Below, piece after piece: positions 12,078-22,663 of a stretch of DNA of 64,000 nucleotides (the first letter of the stretch is position 1; each line of letters starts with the position of its first letter). The notes beneath the pieces are model-generated. The model was given only the letters and a program-made list of their open reading frames with translations, was not told the DNA's origin and did not search any database. The stretch is from assembly GCF_900519355.1 (NCBI RefSeq), contig NZ_ULHE01000004.1, positions 1 to 64,000 on the forward strand, given 5' to 3'. This DNA is from Corynebacterium lactis (lineage in GTDB: Bacteria; Actinomycetota; Actinomycetes; Mycobacteriales; Mycobacteriaceae). Position numbers and translations under genes: made by a program.

Positions 12078-14570
12078 TTATCCGCGCAGCTCCGCGCCGT
12101 GGCGGCTAGCGGCGAGGGCGATTGCGGCCTCGCGGGCGGCCGAGGCCTCCTCCTCCTTCAGCGTGCGATCATTCGCGCGGAAACGCAGCGAGAATGCCAG
12201 CGAACGCACGCCGACGCCCATCTGCTCAGAGCGGTAGACGTCGAAGATGCGGATCGACTCCAGCAGCTCGCCTGCGCCCTCGACCAGGGTGGCCTGGACG
12301 TCCGCGGCGGAAATCTCGTCGGAGACGACCAGCGCGACGTCCTGGTGGACGGCCGGGAACGGGCTGAGCACCGGCGCCGGCAGGTACTCGGACACCGGCA
12401 GGGCGTCCAGGTTGATCTCCATGGCGCAGGTGCGCTCCGGCAGTCCCGCGTCCTTGCAGACCTTCGGGTGCAGCTCGCCTGCGTGGCCGACGACCTTGCC
12501 GTCGACGAGCAGCTCGGCGCAGCGCCCCGGGTGCCACGGCAGGTACTCGGCGTTGCGGACCTCCAGCTCCACGTTCGCGGCACGCGCGACGGTGCGGGCG
12601 GCCTCGATGGCATCCGCGACGCCGTAGGCGCGCTCGTCGCCCCACGGGGTGTCCAGAGCGATGCGGCCGCACGCGACGGTCGCCACGTGCAGCGGCTGCT
12701 CCGGCAGGGAGTCCAGGAGCTCTTCACGTTCCTGCTCGCTCGGCAGACCTGCGGTGGACAGCATCGGAGACGTGCCGTTGCCACGCTCGATAGAGACCTG
12801 CTCGATGCCGTAGAGGGCCAGGTCAACCTGGCCGCGCGCGACGTTGCGCTTCAGGGACTCCAGCATTGCCGGCAGCAAGGTGGAACCGAGCTGCGCGTGG
12901 TCGGACTCCAGCGGGTTGATCACCTTGACCGTGTTGCGGCGCGGGTCGTCGGCGCCCAGTCCCCACACGTCGAAGACGTCGTTCGCGGTGAACGGGGTCG
13001 GCAGGATCTCCAGGTAGCCAGTGTGGGCCAGGGCGTGGCCGACGAAGCGGCGGCGCTGCTGGCGCGGGGTCAGGCCACGGCCGGCCGGTGCGACCGGCAG
13101 CACGACCGGAATGTCCTCCAGGCCTTCGAGCCGCAGGATCTCCTCGACCAGGTCAGCGGACATGGTCAGGTCCGGACGCCAGGTCGGCGGGGTGACCTGC
13201 AGGATCTCGCCGCCATCGACGACCGCGCAGCCGACCTCTTCGAGGCGACCGATGACGGTCTCGCGGGAGTAGTCCACGCCCGCGACCTCGGAGGCGCGGC
13301 CCGTCGCGAAGTCGATGACCGGCATGGCCGGAACATCGCCGATCAGAGTGCGGCCGGCATCGACGGTGCCGCCCGCAATGTCCGCCAGCAGGCGGCACGC
13401 CAGGTCCAGAGCCGGCTCCACCAGGGCCGGGTCGACGCCGCGCTCGAAACGTCGGGAAGCCTCGGAGGAAAGCTTGTGGCGGCGGCCACCGCGGAAGACG
13501 CGCAGAGGGGACCAGATGGCGGCCTCGAAGACGACGTCGGTGGTGTCGTCGGCGATCTCGGAGGTCACGCCGCCCATGATGCCAGCCAGGGACTGAATGC
13601 CATTGTCGTCGCAGATGACGACGTCCTCGACGTCCAGCTTGCGCTCGACGTGATCGAGGGTCTCCATGGTCTCCCCCGCCTTGGCGTTACGAATGTGCAG
13701 GCCGCCGGCGATCTTGGAGCCGTCGAAGGCGTGCATCGGCTGGCCGAGCAGGAGCATCACGTAGTTGGTGATGTCGGTCGGCAGGTTGACGCTGCGCTGG
13801 CCCGCGAGCATCAGGCGGCGGCGCATCCACCACGGGGTGGCGGCCTTCGGGTCGACGCCGGTGACGCGGCGCAGGCCGAAGCGGCGGGCGTCGGTGTCGG
13901 CGTCGAGGGTGACCGGCAGGGACTCGCCCTCGACCGGAAGGGCCTCGACTGCGGCCGGGTCGGAGAAGGGCAGGTCGAACGCGGAGCAGATCTCGCGGCC
14001 GAGGCCGCGGGCCGACAGCGCGTAGCCGCGGTCCGGGGTGATGTTGACCTCGAACTTCTCGTCGTCGAGGCCCACGAACTCCTTCGCGGAAGCGCCCAAC
14101 GGCGCCGGGGCCTCGGGCAGGGTCAGGATTCCGGAGGAGGAATCAGTCAGGCCCAGCTCTGACTCGGAGCAGAGCATGCCGTTGGAAATCTTGCCGTAGG
14201 TCTTGCGCGCGGCAATCTCGAACCCGCCCGGCAGGACGGAGCCCGGCAGCGCCACGACGACGACGTCACCCTCGGCGAAGTTGCGGGCACCACAGATGAT
14301 GCCCTGCAGCTCGCCGGTGCCGTTGGCATCGCCGACGTTGACCTGGCAGTAACGAATCGGCTTCTTGAAGCCCTCGAGCTCCTCGATCTGCTCCACGCGG
14401 CCGAAGACGAGCGGGCCGGTGACCTGTTCCAGGGGCGCGTGCCCCTCGGTCTCGAAACCGACGCGGACGAAGCCCGCGTCCAGCTCCTCCGGGCTGACGG
14501 ACCAATCCGGATTGGTGGCGTTCGAGGGGCCGCGGACGATATCGGTGACCCACGACTGTGGAATGAACAT
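12078..14570 (-). CDS. pheT: phenylalanyl-tRNA synthetase beta subunit
   Basis: The beta chain of the alpha2-beta2 enzyme, 830 residues. Domain order: N-terminal OB-fold tRNA-binding/EMAP-like region (about 40-150), B3/B4 editing domain (about 210-370), B5 DNA-binding-like fold (about 405-475), catalytic-like core, and the C-terminal ferredoxin anticodon-binding domain (about 735-830, with SLAFSLRFRANDRTLKEEE). ATG 14570 is 34 nt after the pheS stop, so the two are co-transcribed. Confidence 0.97.
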   Translation of the reverse strand: MFIPQSWVTDIVRGPSNATNPDWSVSPEELDAGFVRVGFETEGHAPLEQVTGPLVFGRVEQIEELEGFKKPIRYCQVNVGDANGTGELQGIICGARNFAEGDVVVVALPGSVLPGGFEIAARKTYGKISNGMLCSESELGLTDSSSGILTLPEAPAPLGASAKEFVGLDDEKFEVNITPDRGYALSARGLGREICSAFDLPFSDPAAVEALPVEGESLPVTLDADTDARRFGLRRVTGVDPKAATPWWMRRRLMLAGQRSVNLPTDITNYVMLLLGQPMHAFDGSKIAGGLHIRNAKAGETMETLDHVERKLDVEDVVICDDNGIQSLAGIMGGVTSEIADDTTDVVFEAAIWSPLRVFRGGRRHKLSSEASRRFERGVDPALVEPALDLACRLLADIAGGTVDAGRTLIGDVPAMPVIDFATGRASEVAGVDYSRETVIGRLEEVGCAVVDGGEILQVTPPTWRPDLTMSADLVEEILRLEGLEDIPVVLPVAPAGRGLTPRQQRRRFVGHALAHTGYLEILPTPFTANDVFDVWGLGADDPRRNTVKVINPLESDHAQLGSTLLPAMLESLKRNVARGQVDLALYGIEQVSIERGNGTSPMLSTAGLPSEQEREELLDSLPEQPLHVATVACGRIALDTPWGDERAYGVADAIEAARTVARAANVELEVRNAEYLPWHPGRCAELLVDGKVVGHAGELHPKVCKDAGLPERTCAMEINLDALPVSEYLPAPVLSPFPAVHQDVALVVSDEISAADVQATLVEGAGELLESIRIFDVYRSEQMGVGVRSLAFSLRFRANDRTLKEEEASAAREAAIALAASRHGAELRG

Positions 14571-14604
14571 TTAAGTAAGACTCCTCTTTGTGTAGGTCAG
14601 TGAA

Positions 14605-15699
<1,095 letters not shown>

Positions 15700-15707
15700 T
15701 CAAATTT

Positions 15708-15738
15708 TTCAGGTCGGTATCTGGGATCAATACCTGAA
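15708..15738 (-). promoter_or_regulatory. pheS upstream hairpin / promoter region
   Basis: A 7-bp inverted repeat (TTCAGGT at 15708-15714, ACCTGAA at 15732-15738) lies about 30-60 nt before pheS, followed on the minus strand by AAAAATTT and TTGACT. A TATATAAC box lies between it and the start. The hairpin could be an operator or a weak attenuator. No leader peptide rich in Phe codons or T-box specifier was seen. Confidence 0.35.
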
Positions 15739-15785
15739 GTCAATATTTGAACACGACAATCATAGCTGTCCCGCCGGATTGGCTG

Positions 15786-16622
15786 TCACTTGCCTCGCGC
15801 CGATTCCCACAGGCACATCGCCGCGGCGGTCGCCAGGTTCAGCGACTCCGCCTCTCCCCTGATCGGAATCGACACGGTGCGCCCTGCCCCGGCGATGACG
15901 CTCTCCTCCAGTCCGTGCGCCTCGTTGCCGAAGAGCCAGGCCACCGGGCCCTCCGGAAGCGCGTCGCGCCCGAGCACTGCGTGGCCGTCCATGGTCGTGG
16001 CGAGCGTCGTAAAGCCCTGCCCGGATAGGGAGGCCAGGACCTCGCCCGCGTCGCGCTCGCGGACGAAGGGGACGTGGAAGACGGACCCGGCCGAGGACCG
16101 CGACGCCTTACCCGAGAGCGGATCGACGCTATCACCTGCGAGGATGACCCCGCCGAGTCCTAGAGCATCCACCATGCGGATCACCGTGCCGAGGTTGCCC
16201 GGGTCCTGGCAGTCGAAGAGCACCGCCAGCACTCCCGTGCGCTTGCCCGCGGCCAGCACGGTGTCCAGCTCGTGGTGGACGCGCGAGGTTTCGCAGACCG
16301 CGAAAAGGCCGGTGGTCGTCACGGTCTCGGCCAGGGACGCCGCGGCGGAGTCGTCGATCAGCGAGATGCTAAAACCCGACTCGGCCGCGGGCGCCAGCAG
16401 AGGCTCGAACTCGTCGGCCGCGCGCGCCGTCACAAAGATCTCCACCGCCGCGTCCGCGCGAATGGCCGCGTCGACGCTGTTGAAGCCCTCCACCAGGAAC
16501 CGCCCCGCCTTACGACGGGCAGCGGCGCGGTGCAACTTGGCCGCGGCGACGATGCGCGGCGTGCGCTTGGTAAACGCCTGGCCCTCGGCCTGCGCGCGGG
16601 CAATGGATTCGGAGAAGCTCAT
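15786..16622 (-). CDS. SpoU/TrmH-family RNA 2'-O-methyltransferase
   Basis: A SPOUT-class methyltransferase, 278 residues, acting on rRNA or tRNA with S-adenosylmethionine. An N-terminal L30e-like substrate-binding domain (about 35-110, GRFLVEGFNSVDAAI) precedes the knotted catalytic domain. The SPOUT motifs are FDCQDPGNLGTVIRMVDALG, WLFGNEAHGLEES and the C-terminal IPIRGEAESLNLATAAAMCLWE. ATG 16622 follows a TATATT box by 7 nt with no Shine-Dalgarno, so it is probably leaderless. It lies just upstream of pheS, as in relatives, and the exact target nucleotide cannot be told. Confidence 0.92.
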   Translation of the reverse strand: MSFSESIARAQAEGQAFTKRTPRIVAAAKLHRAAARRKAGRFLVEGFNSVDAAIRADAAVEIFVTARAADEFEPLLAPAAESGFSISLIDDSAAASLAETVTTTGLFAVCETSRVHHELDTVLAAGKRTGVLAVLFDCQDPGNLGTVIRMVDALGLGGVILAGDSVDPLSGKASRSSAGSVFHVPFVRERDAGEVLASLSGQGFTTLATTMDGHAVLGRDALPEGPVAWLFGNEAHGLEESVIAGAGRTVSIPIRGEAESLNLATAAAMCLWESARGK

Positions 16623-16707
16623 GCGTTCGAATATACATCGTGGACATTTGGTCACAGTGTCCGGATAGCGCTACCAAAGAGGCGGCGAGAGGACTAAGTT
16701 TTTCCGG

Positions 16708-18699
16708 GTGAGTAATAGTTCTTCCGGCGCTCCTAGCACCGCCGGCGCAGAGGTCTCCTCCGCAAGCTCTGGCCATGGAGCCCACGCAAGCGTTAACGCC
16801 GGAGCCCATCCGCACGCCCCCATGGCGGCGCTGATTCTGGCCAGCCTGGGCATCGTGTTCGGAGACATCGGCACCAGCCCCCTGTATTCGCTCCAGACGG
16901 TCTTCTCCGTCGAGCACCACGCCATCACCCCGACGCCGGCGCACGTCCTTGGCATCATCTCGCTGGTGTTGTGGACCGTCCTGTTGATCGTGACCATGAA
17001 GTACGTGACCTTCGTGCTCCGCGCCGACCACCACGGCGAAGGTGGCATCCTCGCGCTGGCCACGCTGGGCAGGAACGCCCTGCGTCGGCACGGCAGGTTC
17101 GCGGCGATTGCGCTGCCGATCGGCCTGGCCGGGGCGTGCCTCTTCATGGGCGACTCCGTCATCACCCCGGCCATCTCGGTGCTGTCGGCGGTAGAGGGCC
17201 TCGGTGTCCTCAATCCCGCCTTCGACAGCGCGATTGTCCCGCTGTCCATCGCGGTCCTGGTGGCGCTCTTCCTTGTACAGAGGTTCGGCACCGGCCGCAT
17301 CGGCATTAGCTTCGGCCCCATCATGGCGCTGTGGTTCGTCGTGCTGGCGCTGCTGGGCATCCCGCACATCTTCCGGGCCCCGGAGATCCTCCTGGCCATC
17401 TCCCCCACCTATGCCGCATCCTTCCTCGCCGAGAACCCCTACCAGTCCTTCCTCACGCTCGGTGCCGTCGTCCTCGTCGTCACCGGCGCCGAGGCCCTCT
17501 ACGCCGACCTCGGCCACTTCGGCAGAGCGCCGATCACCAAGGCCTGGCTCTACGCTGTGTTCCCGGCGCTGGCGCTGAACTACCTCGGGCAGGGAGCCAT
17601 GCTGCTGCGTACCCCGGAAAACGCCGCCAACCCCTTCTACCTGATGGCCCCGACGTGGGCCGTTGCCCCGCTGACCGTGCTCGCCACGGTCGCGACCATC
17701 ATCGCCTCGCAGGCGGTCATCTCCGGCACCTTCTCCGTGACCAAGCAGGCGGTGCGCCTGGGCTACCTGCCGAGCTTTACCGTCCGCAATACCTCGGCGC
17801 AGTCCGCCGGCCAGATCTACATTCCGGTCATCAACTGGTTCCTGCTGATCGCGGTGGTCGTCGTGGTCGCGGCGTTCCGTTCGTCGGCCTCGCTCGCCAA
17901 CGCCTACGGCATGGCTGTGTCCACAACCTTCCTTGCCACCACGGCGCTGCTGCTGATCTACCTGCGTTACAGCCGCGACTGGTCGCTGGCGCGCACCGCC
18001 GCACTGGGCATCGTCCTGGCGGCCATCGAGGTGCCCATCTTCGTCGCCGCATCCGCGAAGTTCCTCCACGGCGGCTGGCTCCCCGTTCTCATCGGTGCGA
18101 TCCTCGGTTCCGTCATGGCCGTGTGGAACTGGGGCCGCGGCGTCGTCACGCGAAAGAGGAACAAGGCAGAAGGTACCCTGCGCGAGTTCTACGACGAGGT
18201 GCACAAGAGCGCGCCCGCGCGCATTCCCGGGACCGCGATTTTCCCGCACGCCGCGCAGAACACCGCTCCGCTTGCGCTGCGCTCTAACCTGCGCCTGAAC
18301 AAGGTGCTGCACGAGCACACAATCATCGTCCGGGTGCACGTCCTGCAGACGCCGCACGTCCCCATCGAGCGACGCGCCGAGATCCAGAAGGCCGCGGCCC
18401 CCGTGCCCGGCCTGCTCCAGGTGGATCTGCGCTACGGCTTCTTCGACCGCATCAACATCCCCGTCTCCCTCACCGGCGCTTTCCGACGGTGCGACCTCCC
18501 CGGCATCGACGACATCAACGTCTCGGCAGCGACGTATGTCCTGTCGTCCATGAAGTACGGCAAGGCCCCGGGGCGCCTGTGGAAGCGGGTGCGCGCGGAG
18601 CTCTTCGTCCTGCTGACCAGGCTCAGCGGCTCCCCCGTCGACCGGTTCCACCTGCCGGAGCGGCAGACCGTGCAGATTGGACAGCGAATCGATATCTAG
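16708..18699 (+). CDS. kup: KUP-family potassium uptake transporter
   Basis: A 663-residue inner-membrane K+/H+ symporter of the KUP/HAK/KT family. The signature FGDIGTSPLYSLQT is in the first membrane helix (about residues 50-65). About 12 hydrophobic segments follow up to residue ~480, then a hydrophilic cytoplasmic C-terminal domain of ~180 residues. The N-terminal 35 residues are Ser/Ala/Gly-rich and polar. GTG 16708 follows a GAGAGGAC Shine-Dalgarno. It is a lone plus-strand gene divergent from the methyltransferase. Confidence 0.95.
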   Translation: MSNSSSGAPSTAGAEVSSASSGHGAHASVNAGAHPHAPMAALILASLGIVFGDIGTSPLYSLQTVFSVEHHAITPTPAHVLGIISLVLWTVLLIVTMKYVTFVLRADHHGEGGILALATLGRNALRRHGRFAAIALPIGLAGACLFMGDSVITPAISVLSAVEGLGVLNPAFDSAIVPLSIAVLVALFLVQRFGTGRIGISFGPIMALWFVVLALLGIPHIFRAPEILLAISPTYAASFLAENPYQSFLTLGAVVLVVTGAEALYADLGHFGRAPITKAWLYAVFPALALNYLGQGAMLLRTPENAANPFYLMAPTWAVAPLTVLATVATIIASQAVISGTFSVTKQAVRLGYLPSFTVRNTSAQSAGQIYIPVINWFLLIAVVVVVAAFRSSASLANAYGMAVSTTFLATTALLLIYLRYSRDWSLARTAALGIVLAAIEVPIFVAASAKFLHGGWLPVLIGAILGSVMAVWNWGRGVVTRKRNKAEGTLREFYDEVHKSAPARIPGTAIFPHAAQNTAPLALRSNLRLNKVLHEHTIIVRVHVLQTPHVPIERRAEIQKAAAPVPGLLQVDLRYGFFDRINIPVSLTGAFRRCDLPGIDDINVSAATYVLSSMKYGKAPGRLWKRVRAELFVLLTRLSGSPVDRFHLPERQTVQIGQRIDI

Positions 18700-18736
18700 A
18701 TGGCGGGGCAAGTAGCAACGCCCCTTTTACACGACA

Positions 18737-18784
18737 AACCCCGCCCTCTCCCGGACTATTTCAGTCACGGGTGAGGGCGGGGTT
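18737..18784. terminator. bidirectional terminator after kup
   Basis: A 12-bp perfect stem (AACCCCGCCCTC / GAGGGCGGGGTT) with a 24-nt loop is followed on the plus strand by CTTTATG. It starts 38 nt after the kup stop and can also face the rplT operon on the minus strand. Confidence 0.8.
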
Positions 18785-18801
18785 CTTTATGCGCGAAGAG
18801 C

Positions 18802-18839
18802 GCTTCAAGGCTCTGCGCGGGGCGCAGGGGCCTTGAAGC
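18802..18839 (-). terminator. hairpin after rplT
   Basis: A 9-bp inverted repeat (GCTTCAAGG / CCTTGAAGC) with a GC-rich 20-nt loop begins 12 nt after the rplT stop on the minus strand. It lacks a T-tract of its own; with the neighbouring 18737-18784 hairpin it probably ends the infC-rpmI-rplT transcript. Confidence 0.5.
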
Positions 18840-18850
18840 ATAGAAAGGCA

Positions 18851-19228
18851 TTAGGCCTTTGCGTTGACGTCCTCCGGCAGGGCCTCCTTAGCGGCCTTGA
18901 CCAGTGCGGCGAATGCCGGTGCGTCGTTGACAGCCAGCTCGGCCAGGTTCTTGCGGTCGACCTCGATGCCAGCCAGAGCCAGGCCCTGGATGAAGCGGTT
19001 GTAGGTCATGTCGTTGGCGCGGGCAGCGGCGTTGATGCGCTGGATCCACAGACGACGGAACTGGCCCTTACGGTGGCGACGATCGCGGAACTCGTAGGTC
19101 TTGGAGTGGAGCATCTGCTCCTTGGCCTTGCGGTACAGGCGGGAGCGCTGACCACGGTAGCCCTTTGCGGAATCGAGAACTTCGCGACGCTTCTTCTTAG
19201 CGTTAACAGACCGCTTCACACGTGCCAC
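18851..19228 (-). CDS. rplT: 50S ribosomal protein L20
   Basis: A 125-residue basic protein binding 23S rRNA early in assembly. The N-terminal [17 protein letters not shown] and the [17 protein letters not shown] segment are diagnostic. It is the last gene of the infC-rpmI-rplT operon and ends at the hairpins above. It is slightly longer than the E. coli form at the C-terminus, as usual in actinobacteria. Confidence 0.97.
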   Translation of the reverse strand: MARVKRSVNAKKKRREVLDSAKGYRGQRSRLYRKAKEQMLHSKTYEFRDRRHRKGQFRRLWIQRINAAARANDMTYNRFIQGLALAGIEVDRKNLAELAVNDAPAFAALVKAAKEALPEDVNAKA

Positions 19229-19361
19229 GGTGATACTTCCTTTTCGTTGTCTTTAAGAACTAGTGAAATTAAGAGGGCTATCGCGCTTGACTATGGCGTT
19301 ACAGGCTCCGTTGAGCGTGGGACGCCCGCGATAAAACCCTGTTGGGTGTGGGGCTTAAAAA

Positions 19362-19556
19362 TTAAGCCTTGCCCAGCAGGCGCTTGACGCGCTTGACGTC
19401 GGACGGAGCGACGTCCTCGGTGCCCTTCAGGCGACGAGTGCGCTTGGACGGCTTGCCCTCCAGGAGGTGGCGGCGGTTAGCCTGCTCGCGGCGCAGCTTG
19501 CCGGAGCCGGTGACCTTGATGCGCTTTGCGGTGCCCTTGTGGGTCTTCTGCTTCAT
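19362..19556 (-). CDS. rpmI: 50S ribosomal protein L35
   Basis: A 64-residue, very basic protein with the family opening [20 protein letters not shown] and the [16 protein letters not shown] middle. It is in its normal place between infC (78-nt gap) and rplT (133-nt gap). The larger gap before rplT has no accepted ORF. Confidence 0.97.
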   Translation of the reverse strand: MKQKTHKGTAKRIKVTGSGKLRREQANRRHLLEGKPSKRTRRLKGTEDVAPSDVKRVKRLLGKA

Positions 19557-19634
19557 TTTAAAACTCTCCCCTTAGCGACCTTGCCGCCTTTTGCGGCGGA
19601 AGGCCTCGTTTACAACCATTTCTGGTCAGGTCGG

Positions 19635-20159
<525 letters not shown>

Positions 20160-20420
20160 GTGGCCTCCTAGGTCGAACCTGAACAATCTTCGTTTCAAAC
20201 CGCGATAGCAAGCGGGAAAGGAAGAAAAGCCACGCGTCGGAAGCGGCGAATACGCGCTTCACTGGGACGCCTTCCAACCGGGCCAACAGATGGACCCGAT
20301 TAGGGTGGACCCCGGCACAACCGTAATTCTTTGGCGCACCAAGGGTGGGACTTAAATCCTCTTCGCTGCCGGGCAGCCCAACAAAAGGCCACCCTGGCGG
20401 TCGTGTTCTGAATGTTAGCA
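20160..20420 (-). promoter_or_regulatory. infC operon leader and promoter region
   Basis: About 260 nt before infC hold no credible ORF. The region is rich in short GC-rich inverted segments, for example GGGTCCACCC near a second GGGTCC. It probably carries the promoter and a long structured leader of the infC-rpmI-rplT operon; such leaders are common regulatory sites for IF-3/L20. The remaining 20421-20521 holds the divergent promoter of the membrane protein gene. Confidence 0.45.
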
Positions 20421-20521
20421 CTACAGCAGACCATTCACAAAACGCGACACTCTATCAAAGGCTGTGGATAACTCACTTTTTGACCTAGAAAGTTCACTTG
20501 CCCCGAACTACAGTCAATCTC

Positions 20522-22663
20522 ATGAACGCCGGTAACAACAAGCGCGACCCCTCCGCCGAACTCAGTGCCGCACTCGCCGACCTCGAACGAAGTTCCAACC
20601 GGGTCGCCGAGATTGCCCGTCTCTGGCGCTCCTCGCTTGCCGACGGCGCGGACGTACGCCCTGTTCACAGCGCCGATCGCGCACAGTGGGCGGCTTCGAA
20701 TCCCCGCGAAGGCGCTTCGCCCGACCGCGTCGACGGAATCCATGATTGGAAACGTCACCCCGCTCCGGAGCAAATCGCGCCAGCAGCGGACACCACTGCA
20801 CCCGCTGCGCCGTCTGCACCTTTTGCACCCACCGTTCCCACAACCCCGCCGAAACCGTGGTGGACGAACGAAAAGCAGATTGTGCGCATCATCGCTACCT
20901 TCGGCGGAATCATCACCGCCGCGGGCATTGCGTTTTTCGTAGCGGTTGCCATCCAGGCCGGCCTCCTCGGCCCCGCTGGCCGCGTCGTCTTGGCTTATGC
21001 GCTCGCCGCAGGACTTGCGGGAACGTCCGTCTGGGCACACCGTCGTCAAGCATCTCCGGCCGGGGTGACCGCGCTCATGGCAACCGCGCTGGCAACGGCG
21101 ACTCTCACCTCCATGTCCCTCTGGGGATTGTTGCACTGGGTCTCGGCCCCCGTGGCCATGGTTGTCATGCTCGCATTTACGTGCATTGGCTTCTACGGCG
21201 CCCGCTGGGCGCAATCGAGCGCTACGGCCGCGTGGTCCGTGATTATCGGTGGCGGCCTGCTGGCTGTGGTCGGGATGAATATTGACGGCGAGTGGATTAG
21301 CTTCGGCGATGTCCTGGCTCACGCCACCCTATTGCTACTGGCCCCAGCTGGCACCGCAATACTGTGGGGGCGCGGGCTGCGCCCGTATGTCTCTGGCTTC
21401 CTCCTGGGCGCCAACATCATCGCTGGTTACCAGGCAATCCACGCAGGCTCCGCGTACCTGTGGCTGGGCATCTGCTACGTCGCCATCTTCGCGGCTGCTC
21501 AATTTGGCCCGATTCTTCTGGCCGATCAGGCCCACGCTGCCCGACTTTTCGACCGCAGCTTGCCCGCACCAATTCCCGCCGCAGTGCCCGCGCCGATCCA
21601 CGTCGCAACTCCCGCCGCCACAGGCAATGTCCCAGTCGCAGCCGCCACCAACAGCGCCCCGGCCGGTCAGGTCCCTACGTGGTCTGGCCGACAATTCCTG
21701 ATGCCGATCATCGCCGCCGTAGCGACCCCCGTGGTCATTGCGGCGTCGTCCGGCCTCGCGTGGCCCTTCTTCATCGCCAGCGTCATTGCGATTCTCTTCG
21801 CCGTTGGCGGGATTTTCGTCGTGAAGCCGACGTTGCGCTACTTCGGCCCCGTGGTGCTGGCGGCATCCCCCATCCCGATGGTCGCCTTCGCTTACATGAA
21901 TCATTGGTATGGCCAATTCATCTGGGAGACCAATCTGTGGCCCATCATTCCGGTCTCCCTCATCGCCACAGTTGCGACCTGGCTACTGTTTGCGTGGCCG
22001 TTGCAGCGTGCTCCCCACTACACGCGGCTGTGCGCACTATCCGCAGGCATCGCATGGTTTATTGCAGCGAATATCACACACCTCTACCTCCTCCCCGCGA
22101 TTACGACGGGACCGGCCACCAAGATCTCTGAGTTGCATTGGGAGGAGGCGCTCAGCCTCGCGCTGCTGCTCGCGGCCGACATCGGGCTGATCGCAGCGGT
22201 CGCCCGCCGCAAGGCGAAGCCCGCCTTTGCGCTGGTGGCGCTGGCGGTCGCGGCGCTGCCGTTTATTCACCTGCTCATGCTTGTGGGGCTCGGCTTTAGC
22301 CTGTCCCACATGCTGCTGAGCATCACCTGGGCAACGCTCGCAGGAGCCTTGGTTCTGTCCCCGCGCTTCCGCCACATTCAGGCGCGCCTTGCAGCGGGCC
22401 TGACCATCGCGGCGCTGGCAATTATCAAGCTGATTTTCTTCGACATGGCGACGCTCGATGGCGTGACTCGAGCCGCAGCATTTATCGTCTGCGGCCTGAT
22501 CCTGCTGGCGATGGCGATCTCCGGCGCAAAGCAACGCTCTGCTTCGCCGGGCCAACCGAGCCCACTGCACGGTCACGGGCGCCCCGGCGACCAGGATCTA
22601 CCGGGGCCACCGGAGCAACCGGAACAACCCCAGCGATCGGAGCTACCGGAGCAGCGGCTGTAG
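20522..22663 (+). CDS. large polytopic membrane protein, DUF2339-like
   Basis: A 713-residue membrane protein of unknown function. It has a soluble N-terminus (residues 1-115) with a short predicted coiled coil ([21 protein letters not shown]) and a Pro/Ala linker. About 18-20 hydrophobic segments follow from [18 protein letters not shown] onward, broken by an Ala/Pro-rich loop (about 345-380). The layout matches DUF2339 proteins. ATG 20522 follows TACAGT by 7 nt (leaderless pattern); a TTG at 20498 is less likely. The gene is divergent from infC, and its 3' end overlaps uvrA by 21 bp on the opposite strand. Confidence 0.75.
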   Translation: MNAGNNKRDPSAELSAALADLERSSNRVAEIARLWRSSLADGADVRPVHSADRAQWAASNPREGASPDRVDGIHDWKRHPAPEQIAPAADTTAPAAPSAPFAPTVPTTPPKPWWTNEKQIVRIIATFGGIITAAGIAFFVAVAIQAGLLGPAGRVVLAYALAAGLAGTSVWAHRRQASPAGVTALMATALATATLTSMSLWGLLHWVSAPVAMVVMLAFTCIGFYGARWAQSSATAAWSVIIGGGLLAVVGMNIDGEWISFGDVLAHATLLLLAPAGTAILWGRGLRPYVSGFLLGANIIAGYQAIHAGSAYLWLGICYVAIFAAAQFGPILLADQAHAARLFDRSLPAPIPAAVPAPIHVATPAATGNVPVAAATNSAPAGQVPTWSGRQFLMPIIAAVATPVVIAASSGLAWPFFIASVIAILFAVGGIFVVKPTLRYFGPVVLAASPIPMVAFAYMNHWYGQFIWETNLWPIIPVSLIATVATWLLFAWPLQRAPHYTRLCALSAGIAWFIAANITHLYLLPAITTGPATKISELHWEEALSLALLLAADIGLIAAVARRKAKPAFALVALAVAALPFIHLLMLVGLGFSLSHMLLSITWATLAGALVLSPRFRHIQARLAAGLTIAALAIIKLIFFDMATLDGVTRAAAFIVCGLILLAMAISGAKQRSASPGQPSPLHGHGRPGDQDLPGPPEQPEQPQRSELPEQRL

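Noticed and set aside
12060-14162. 700-codon plus-strand open frame opposite pheT
   Set aside because: Same kind of antisense shadow; pheT is certain from its domains and its position after pheS.
16510-18711. 733-codon minus-strand open frame opposite kup
   Set aside because: Composition (Arg, Asp, Gly, His, Gln repeats) is that of a shadow; kup has clear family motifs on the plus strand.
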